Source: an uncultured Lachnospiraceae bacterium (GTDB lineage Bacteria > Bacillota_A > Clostridia > Lachnospirales > Lachnospiraceae). From it: 21,055 nt of DNA. Where the stretch lies: contig CAJUGZ010000033.1 of the NCBI GenBank assembly GCA_910585855.1, positions 1-21,055 on the forward strand, read 5' to 3'. Under the pieces are notes generated by a model. It made no database searches, was not told the DNA's origin, and saw only the letters and a program-made list of their open reading frames with translations. Position 1 is the stretch's first letter; each line of letters opens with the position of its first letter. A program made the position numbers and the translations under genes. Below, piece after piece: positions 1-8,700 of the stretch.

Positions 1-308
1 CTGCTTCTATGCAGGGTATGCAAAAAAAGGAGCGTGTTTAGCCCGGAGGATAGGGGAGAGGTTATTTTATGGTTGATAAAATCCTTCCTTACACCAATTA
101 CGTTTCGCCTGTGATGAAGGCGAATTGCGCTCCGGTTCGGACGGTTGGATGAACTGAAATCAGAAGCCCTAGACTTTCTTACCGTTTGGAGCGGAGCAGG
201 CAAAGGACAGGAGCAAACCACCTCTGGCGTCCGGTGAAAGCCAACCCAACCCTTTCCGGCAGCACCCTATCTATCCTATCTCCAAAAACCAAATAAAAAC
301 TACAAATT
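1..308 (+). other. Non-coding segment, possible decayed IS200/IS605-type right end
   Basis: No convincing gene lies here. A 27-codon reading frame on the + strand (69-152, ending VMKANCAPVRTVG then TGA) follows a GGGAGAGG stretch. After its stop comes GATGAACTGAAATCAGAAGC at about 149-168 and then CCTAGACTTT. Such a tail followed by a GAAGCCC-type hairpin resembles the 3' end of tnpB and its guide-RNA region in IS200/IS605 elements, but this is from memory of that family. The second half of the expected terminal hairpin is missing. Imperfect inverted pairs are visible (CTCCG near 130 with CGGAG near 193, and GACGGT near 139 with ACCGTT near 181). No terminator for the chemoreceptor gene, which would read leftward into this segment, can be seen. 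It could equally be an unrelated structured intergenic region. Confidence 0.3.
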
Positions 309-1787
309 TCACCCTTTTTGTTTTCCCTGTGAAATATCTAACATCATAGCAGACAATTCATGTACATGTTTGGTATCTTTTATTACTTCCTGCATAATTC
401 CCTGATAAACCTGCATTGCCTGTGTAATCAGTTTTACCGCTGACTGATTTTCCTGAGAATATCCACTCATTTCCGAAATCTTTCCTTTTAAAGTATCAAA
501 AATAATATCTACCTGTCCGACATTTCCATTTTGTGCTTCAATATTTTGATAAAGTGTTCCAAACTGTTCCGTAAGCTGATCAAATCCATTTTTCAATCCA
601 CCTAATACGCCCAAAGAACTATGTATTGCATCTGTACTTTCTGCCAACTGCTTTGTTGTCTTAGAAATCTGATCCTGTATCTCTCCCACTACATCTGCCA
701 CCTGCACAGAACAGCGGTTGCTGTCTACCGCTAACTCCTATACTTTTGAAGCTACTACTGCAAACCCTGCTCCTTGCTGCCCGGCTCTTGCTGCCTCAAT
801 CGAAGCATTTAACGCCAGCATCGTTGTACTTGATGCAATTTCATTTAACTGATCTGTAACCGTTGAAATCTTCTGCATCTGCTGATTTAACAGATGAAAT
901 ACTTCATTTACTGCTTTTGTCGCTGCTTCTACCGTTTCCATCTGTTTTTCCATCTGTTCCATATTACTTCGATTTGCTGATAAAATTGTTTCAAATCCCT
1001 TTACTTCTGTATTCAATGTATCAATCTGTTTTCCCGTCTTTGAAATTTTATCCTGCACATCCACACAAGTATTTTCTACTTCTCTCGCTCCCTGAGAAAT
1101 GCCCTCTGAACCATCATTTAATTCTTTTGCATTATTTTCTAACTGGACATTTGCTTCATGCAGACTTTCTACCCGCTGTGAAGAGTTCTTAAAATCTTCC
1201 TCTAACTCACGTCCTATTTTTCCCAAAGAATCTAACAGATGTTCCGCCTCTTCTGCTCTTGTCTGGCTGATTCTAATAAATGCCCGTCCCCGATCAATCG
1301 CCAGATAAAACATGGTTCCTGCAATACTAAAAACACCAAAACATAAAATATACTGCCCCAGACTTTCTGCCTTTTCCGGGTGTATCACATACTGAAAAAT
1401 CAAAAGAATATCCGCAATCACTAACTGCAGTTTCGTATACCACGGCCGCAAATATAATCCAGTCAGACCAACTACTGCCAAATAGAGTAAAAAATCATCA
1501 CTGTAGGATTCCCCGCTATTTAAAGAAATAATACAAACTAAAAATAGTAAGCTAAGTGATACCATCAACTGCTGATGTTCAATTTTTACTTGAAACTGCT
1601 TCATCAAAACCACAATGATTCCAAACACCAGCAGACTTCCTCCAACTACAGCAGCCCCGATGAAATTTTTTTGTACTAAATTTTTTATAAAAAATACTCC
1701 TGCCACACCAAAGGTAGCAGATAACATAACTTTAAAAATATTATCTTTGGTAATTGGTTTCTTAATTGTTTCTTTCTTTTCCAACAT
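309..1787 (-). pseudogene. Methyl-accepting chemotaxis protein, interrupted by an in-frame TAG
   Basis: The N-terminal part (738-1787) encodes 349 residues. About six hydrophobic segments lie at roughly 16-37, 43-63, 74-90, 97-113, 119-135 and 144-164, followed by a coiled-coil cytoplasmic domain with no obvious HAMP. It reaches the highly conserved receptor tip (LNASIEAARAG, then GFAVVASKV) and stops at TAG (738-740). The same frame continues past the stop with ELAVDSN and the descending helix to a TGA at 309-311. The family normally reads GFAVVA-x-EVR-x-LA at this point, so TAG replaces a single residue and nothing else is lost; the read-through product would be about 492 residues. The downstream piece could only start separately from GTG at 707, with no visible ribosome binding site. 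A receptor cut at the tip should not signal to CheA/CheW. The simplest reading is a recent nonsense mutation; sequencing error or suppression are alternatives. The upstream ribosome binding site is weak. Confidence 0.85.
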
Positions 1788-1809
1788 GATTTTCTTCTTA
1801 TCCTTTTAC

Positions 1810-1880
1810 TATAATAAAAATTTTAGTTTTCTTAAACATTTTCTTAAGGAGGACGCCAAAACCCGAAGGAAAGTCCACTC
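1810..1880 (+). repeat. Partial copy (5' fragment) of the structured intergenic repeat
   Basis: Positions 1840-1879 match 19154-19193 nearly base for base: both contain AGGACGCCAAAA, three variable bases, then GAAGGAAAGTCCACT. A 27-base stretch just upstream (1810-1836) also matches 19136-19162 and starts with TATAATAAA. The conserved core seen at 19194-19290 is absent here, so this is a truncated copy or a solo 5' arm. Locally it can fold as a hairpin (GGAC at 1851 with GTCC at 1872). It sits in the gap between the chemoreceptor start and the HAM1 gene stop and overlaps the chemoreceptor's upstream region. Confidence 0.7.
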
Positions 1881-1898
1881 CCCTATAAAACTAACATT

Positions 1899-2522
1899 TC
1901 AAGTTTCCATAAAAACATTCCTAAAAAACTCTAAAAATCCGCTCTCTACAGCCATTCTATCTAATTCTTCCGGCTGACTGTCATAATAGTATCTGCCGCT
2001 TTTTGGATCTAAAGAAAGACTGTCTAAAGGAAATCCTTCTTTTCGTATCGAATGAGGTTTTGCTGTAATCAAAAATGGCTGACTTGCTAAAGAATCTGCC
2101 ATTGATTCGAAAACCGTATTCTCATTTAAAATCAAACAAATCGCATTTTGATATCTTGCTGTTAGATTTCCATAACGTTTGGCTAATCCGCCATAATAAG
2201 CAATCATCTCCTCATCTGAAAGAGTCTTTCCGTTTCTTGTCCAAACATGTAAACCCGGCTGCAGTTCATCCGGCAGCCCATAGATAAAAAGCCCGGAATC
2301 ACAAGAAAATACAGGGATTCCAAACCTTTTATAATATGTCTGTGCTTTTTGTCTTGCATTTTCTAAAGGAGTAGCACCCTGTTCTGGTATATCCAATTCT
2401 TCTTTCTGTAAAGTACAGCAATCGACATCTTTTAATCCGATAATTTCTATATCCAATTCCTTTAGCCGTTTCTTCATTGCATCCAATTTTGCGGGATTTC
2501 CTGTTCCGTACAATAATCTCAT
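1899..2522 (-). CDS. XTP/dITP diphosphatase, RdgB/HAM1 family
   Basis: A 207-residue protein of the HAM1 / non-canonical purine NTP pyrophosphatase family, which hydrolyses inosine- and xanthosine-type triphosphates to monophosphates in the cytosol and so keeps damaged purines out of nucleic acids. Family hallmarks seen: the N-terminal substrate loop TGNPAK (residues 7-12), the E-x-G-A-T-P-x-E-N-A-R-x-K-A helix (about 47-60) and the CDSGL loop with the presumed catalytic Asp75. The usual PGVYSAR segment reads PGLHVWTRNG and the C-terminal third is divergent, so substrate range may differ from E. coli RdgB. I chose the ATG at 2522 because GAGGAGATAAA stands directly before it and the protein then begins at the family's usual first strand (MRLLYGTGN); an upstream in-frame start at 2594 would lie inside the probable promoter. 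It appears monocistronic. Confidence 0.88.
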   Translation of the reverse strand: MRLLYGTGNPAKLDAMKKRLKELDIEIIGLKDVDCCTLQKEELDIPEQGATPLENARQKAQTYYKRFGIPVFSCDSGLFIYGLPDELQPGLHVWTRNGKTLSDEEMIAYYGGLAKRYGNLTARYQNAICLILNENTVFESMADSLASQPFLITAKPHSIRKEGFPLDSLSLDPKSGRYYYDSQPEELDRMAVESGFLEFFRNVFMET

Positions 2523-2565
2523 TTTATCTCCTCTCTGCAATTTTTTGGAAATTTTACCTGTATTA

Positions 2566-2594
2566 ATTGTATCATAAATTAATTTTATCCGCAA
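2566..2594 (-). promoter_or_regulatory. Probable sigma-A promoter of the HAM1-family gene
   Basis: On the - strand, TTGCGG (2589-2594) and TACAAT (2566-2571) are separated by 17 bases and lie about 45 bases upstream of the ATG at 2522. The spacing is ideal and both boxes are near consensus. Assigned by pattern only. Confidence 0.5.
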
Positions 2595-2642
2595 TCATTC
2601 AGGTACTTTTTCCCTAATAAGCAAGAATAAACTTATCAAATA

Positions 2643-2695
2643 ACAAAAAGGAACATCGCACCATGACTTATCATAGATACGATGTTCCTCTTTTA
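2643..2695 (-). terminator. Rho-independent terminator after the first pectinase gene
   Basis: A 10-bp perfect stem (AGGAACATCG at 2649-2658 with CGATGTTCCT at 2680-2689), extended by A/T pairs, has a 21-base loop. On the - strand it is followed by TTTTTGTTATTTG. It lies about 40 bases past the TAA of the pectinase gene. The large loop is unusual, but the stem and T-run fit a terminator. Confidence 0.75.
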
Positions 2696-2729
2696 TAACT
2701 GTTTTTCTTTATTTACGAAATACTCTTTT

Positions 2730-5700
2730 TTATTGGACTCGCTCGCCTCTCCAAGCTCCGTCTTTTCCGACTTTATACCCATCTGGTGTAATTGTATCCT
2801 CCGCCATTGCACCTGTTGCAGTCAGATAATACCAGATATTCTTTACAAGCTGCCAACCAATCTTCATATCTCCATTTTTTCCATCCAGCAGATACCACTT
2901 GCCATCTGCTGTCTGCTGCCAGCCAGTCTTCATATCTCCGTTCTTTCCATCCAGCAGATACCATTTGCCATCTGCCGTCTGCTGCCAGCCGGTCTTCATA
3001 TCTCCATTCTTTCCATCCAGCAGATACCACTTGCCATCTGCCGTCTGCTGCCAGCCGGTCTTCATATCTCCATTCTTTCCATCCAGCAGATACCACTTGC
3101 CATCTGCTGTCTTTAGCCAACCAGTTTCCATTTTTTTATTGGTTTCATTTAGATGATACCATTTGCCGTCTTTCTCTAACCATCCGCTTACTGCTTTACT
3201 ATCTGTACCAAAGAAATACCAAGAATTCTCTACTTGCTGCCATTTATCCCTTGAAAGTGTTCCATCTTTTTCAAAGAATACAACTTCATTATTTCCTGCA
3301 ACAACAAGTTTTCCGCTGCTGCTCTCTGTTACTTCTTTTACGGAAGAAATACCAAGAACACTTTCTATCAGATTTTCCTCTCTATTTGTTAAAGAAATCG
3401 TTTCTTGCTCCGTATCTTCTTCCGAATCGTCTGAATCATCTGATGGTGTTGTTTCTGTTTCCTCTGGAGTACTTTCTGTTTCTTCTGGGGTACTCTCTGT
3501 TTCCTCTGGAGTGCTTTCCGTTTCTTCTGGAGTACTCTCTGTTTCCTCTGGAGTGCTTTCCGTTTCTTCTGGGGTACTCTCTGTTTCCTCTGGAGTACTT
3601 TCCGTTTCTTCTGGAGTAGTTGTTTCTGGTTCGTCTGTTTCTCCTGTATCAGGCAGCACACTGTCATTATAAGCAGTCTTTTCCCACTGTAATACAGTCA
3701 ATTCTAACTTTTCTGCTCCTGCTGACGGTTTTACAAGAGTATCTAGTTTTTCTGCATTGTATAAAATATATCCATTATAAGGAAGTGTATTTTTAAATGC
3801 TTCTTCATCTGTAATAAGTACGTTTTTATCCGTTACTTTATCAGAACTATTATTTTTTGGCTCTAGATCGGTTTTTACCTGATCCATATAATATACACTC
3901 TTTACTGCATTAATATATCCCGGTACACTATCTCCATTTCCAGAATTTAATGCATTTTGAATTCCATTAATATAGCAGTTCTCTAAAAGTACCTGTGCTC
4001 CGCAGGTAGAAGAAGCACCATTGCTTACAATTTTCTGTGCATATTCCGTTTCTGCGCTTTCGCTTATTTCTCTTCTTGCATCCAAAAGCTCCTGTGAATC
4101 CATAATACAGTTATATACATGACTATAACCATAGCGAATTCTTGGCATCCTGTCCATAGAGTTTTTATAATAATTATTTGCTAATGTTGCCCGAATTCCT
4201 TTTGCATTTGTTGCTGTATCACTCTGTCCAAATAAATGTGTTTTCTTCTGTCCATAAGCATACTGATAGATCTGCTCTTCTGTCATATGTTCCCGCAAAT
4301 GCTGATAGTATGGATATTTGGAAGAACTTTGGGAAAGTTCTTTCATCATAATATCAAAAAATGCATCTCCCTCACTTCCCGGAAGAAATTCACACCAAGA
4401 AATCGTTACTCTTTCTTCTCCTCCGTCTGCAGGATTTTTTACATCAATTACACCATCATATGCTTTATAGAATGTACAGTGATCAATCCAGATACCATCA
4501 CAGCTTTGATCAATCGTCATATAATCCCAGTCATTTCTGTCATAACCACCTTCGCTGCCGTCTTCATCCGTTGGACTGTTATTTAAATTGTCATCCCACT
4601 CCCAGAGTTCATCAAACTTGATATTACGAATTATAATATTTTCCGAATTCTTCATTGTAATATTGGCATGTTTGATAGAATATCCGTTTAATGAGAAAAT
4701 GGTTAAGTTTCTAACGTCCGTCAGTGTCAGTATCGACACTCCAGATGCAATCAGTGTTGGATGTGTCAATGCCTGTGCTCCATACGGCTTTATAATACTG
4801 CTGTAAGACTCAAAATTTTCTACTTCATAGCAGCCAAGCGAAATATCCGCTGTAAGCTCTATTACAGACTTTTTACCGGAAGTCTTGACCTTCGATAATG
4901 CTTCTAAAAATTCCTCTGCACTTTTTACTTTATAATAATTCTCACTGATTTCCATAAGAAGTCCGCCGCCGCTTACTCCATAAGCACCTGCATAGCCCTC
5001 TAAGTTATAGGCTCTTAGTCCCGTATCATCTCCTTCTTTTCCTGTATAAGAATCAGTTGAATATGTATTGGTTACATACATTGGTTCTCTTTCAGTTTTT
5101 ACTGTTCCGATATAGCGAGCCGAAATACTGCTTGTTACACTATTTGGTTTCCATCCAAGGAAACTATCTGATATCATATTGGCAGCAGCATTCGGCGAAA
5201 TCTGTCTTCTGTCGCTATTAATCGCAAATGCCGGTCCATACGTTCCATATTCGTAAAATCTTGCTTCTTTATAAGCATTGCCGCTCATATCTCCATATGG
5301 AAGTACTTTATAGATACTCTTTCCCATATAACAATCAATCCAAGTAATATAGGCATCTGGTCCCCATGGTCTTGCTAAAAGATAGCCATTTCCAGAACAT
5401 CCCTCTTCTCCGATTAATACACACTGATAAAAGGTAAGCCCATACTCTGCATTGGCTGCTGTCTTTGGAGCACATATATAACCGGAAGTCTTTGTACTTT
5501 CATATACAAATACGATTTCACAGTCATTGAAAAATGCTCTTGCATCATCACCGGAATAAATAAAATCTACAACTCCTTCAATGCGGCACTTATTATAATA
5601 CTGATGCCCGCTTCCCATATAAAGTGTGTCCTGTATACTGGAAAACTTTACATTGATAAAACTTGCACTGTCTGCATCACACCGCAGTGCATCTGCAGAT

Positions 5701-8700
5701 TTATTGCTCTTTCCATCTGGTGTAGAATAAACATAATCATTTTTAAACGAAATATTTTCTGCACTGAATCCCGCTGCACCACTCTGTATATAAGTAGCAC
5801 ATCTTAAACTCATATCTCCTCCGGCTTCATAATCAGTACCAAGCTCTCCCGGATAGAAATGAATCTTTGTCATTTCTCTATCTTCTCCAATAATAGACAG
5901 ATAAGGAGTATTTACAACCAACCTTTCCTTATAATCCCCTGCCATAACAAGAATTACTGTATTTGCACCTTCAGAACCTGCCTCTGCCTGATCTACGGCT
6001 GCCTGTACTGTCTTATAAGTAGGAATTCCATTGACCAAATCACCATCTGTCCCACTATAAGCAGCATCTACTGCCATATCATAATGCGTTAAATAAACAA
6101 AGTTATAAGTCTGCCTTGTCTTATTTCCATCTTCATCAGTAAAAATAAGGTTGACATCATTTCTTCCCTCTGCAACAGTAAGAGAAAAACTAAAACTTTC
6201 TCCTGTGCTGATTGTTTTATTTTCCGCTGCTTCACCATTTACATATGCAGAAATCGTCCCTGTTCCAAATACCAGCCCTTCTAATAAAACCTGATTGGTA
6301 AATACCGTATCATAAGATTTTTTTGTAATAAAAATCTCTGTTGCTTCATCTTCATATACATAATCACCGGTATGCCCTGCTGTAGGCACACTCCAAACGG
6401 TTTCAGACGGATTACTGTAATTATTCTCTGAATAAGCAACTACATAATAGTAATACGGCATTTCCTTTGTAACAGAATCGTCACGATAAGAAGTTTCAAT
6501 TATTTCTGCAAAAACAGATACATTTTCGCTGCCTTCATCATAAGAATAACGATAAATCTCATATCGAACAGCATCTGTCACCGGCTGCCAACTTAAAGAA
6601 ATCGCATCTGCCGCAGAAGAAATCTCTACAACCGGAGAATCCAACGCTGCCACTACATGGAGCGGCTTTGATTCTACATAAGTATTCCGTTCGCCGTTTA
6701 CTCCAAGTTTTCCGCATACTCTAAATGTATAATCTCCCTCTCCTGAAATTACATAAGTACAGGTGGTATCCATAGTTTCAGCAATATCTTTCCATTCATT
6801 ACCTTCTTTTGCCTGCACTACATAAAGACCGTCACCATCTGCCTCTACACTGCTTTCCCAGCTTACAGTAATAAAATCTCTTGTTTTTGCTGCCTCTGCC
6901 GATACAGAAGATACTACCGGAGCTGTACCGACTGCTTCATAACAATCATTTTGATCATATACTACCTTTCCTTCTGCATTGTAATATTTCATATTGGTAA
7001 TAATTGCGGTCGCATTAGAAACAACAAAACCATAGGAAATCAAAGTATCCTTTCCATCCTTATTAAATAAAAGATTTCCTTTATCATTATATTTAAAAGT
7101 TGCTGTATTTTCACTTCCGCCCTCTGGCGTTACTGTAATAACAAAACCTTCCTCTTTCCGCTCCGCTTTAAAATGAACCTTTTGCTGCTCTGCAATAGAA
7201 GCATCCAGCAAACCTGCTCCGGCAAGATCCTCTGCCTTCTTTGAAAAAATACCTCGCAGACCCGTTTTATTACGGATTCCCACTGTAGCAATATAATTTT
7301 CATCAAATGCGCCAAAGAAAATTCCATTATAATTCGATGCTCCGCAAACACTAAGCACAACATCTGCTTCTAACCGATAAGCTTCTGCTGTCGGTTCAAA
7401 TCCAAAATAACTAACAGAAGAATCAATTTTTGCATCGGTGGTCTTTAAGCTGCCATCTGTTTGTTCTAAAATAAATCTCTGCCCTACCGGCATCACCGAC
7501 AAATTTTCCTTTGTACCATATGTTTTTACCTCTGGCATTTTCTCCTGAGGCACTTTTACATCAGAAGCCTGTGCTTTATTTGTTACAGACATGGAATGAA
7601 TATAACCTGAACCACCACTATAAGTAAATATTAATGTTGTTTCCTCACCTGTATATGTAAATGTTTCTGTTTTACCATCTGTATCTACTTTTGCAGTAAT
7701 ACTTTCTGGTGAAATACTGCCACCCTCTGCCATTCCAGATGCTGTAAATTTGCCATCTTCCTTTGCATACTGGCATAAATCAAATGCAATCGTTGCATCT
7801 CCTGCCACTTCTACCTTAATCACATCTGTATTGCTTATCGTAATACCATGTGCATTACCATTATACTGAATCTTATTATTCCCAACTAAAGTAAGTAACC
7901 CGTCTGTTGATTTCACAGAATTTCCGCCAGAAATCTTATAATTTTCAACATATAACTCTGAAACAATACTTCCATCCTTAAAATTATAGCTAATTGGTGT
8001 TCCATTTGCACTTGGAATCCCGGATGCACTGTTATCCTTTACTATTATTGTATAAGTAATCGGATTTGTAGTCTGATCTTGATAAACAACAGTAATTACA
8101 TTTTCATTAAATGAAGTAGTCACTTCACCTTCAGCAACGGAAATTTTATCCGCAGATAATCGCCCCTTTCCGCTTCCTCCTAAATCCGTCCATACTATCG
8201 CTGTATTTGGTGTTATAAGCTCTACTGTTCCTGAACCACTTACTACTTCTGCTGTAAAATCCGCCGTTTTCGAAGTACCAGAAGCTACTGCAAACGTAGT
8301 ATCTCCAATCATAAGCGAAAATGATTTATTTACTTTCCATACACAATAAGTAATATCCTTTTGTACCTCTGCATCTGCTTCTACAGTTGTCAAATCAATC
8401 GCTGTATCAGATGTTATTTCATATAAATCTGCCTGTTCAAATTCTACTGTATAACTGCTTCCAACCGGCAATTCCACACGATATGTTCCATCTGAACCAA
8501 TTTCTGCCGAACCAACAACAGAACTGCCATTTTTAAAAACTAATTTCTGTCCGGCTGCATCCACTCCAACTGTTCCTAAAACAACAGCTTCCTTTGGTAT
8601 CTCTGTTACTTTATAAGAAATAGCATGAATATACCCGCCTTTCGGAACTTTTATCATCATTTCTACTATCCCTGAAGACAAATTTTTATGCTGAAAACTA

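Noticed and set aside
226..1857. GGACGCC words pointing outward on both sides of the chemoreceptor gene, as possible mobile-unit ends
   Set aside because: A 7-base word is expected a few times by chance in 21 kb. The copy near 226 shows no other clear match to the repeat.
2859..3122. Regular repeats considered as a CRISPR array
   Set aside because: The units are contiguous, in frame and coding, with no spacers.
2682..3672. Several long + strand frames opposite the wall-binding and linker repeats
   Set aside because: They are antisense shadows of repetitive coding DNA, with no ribosome binding sites and low-complexity products.
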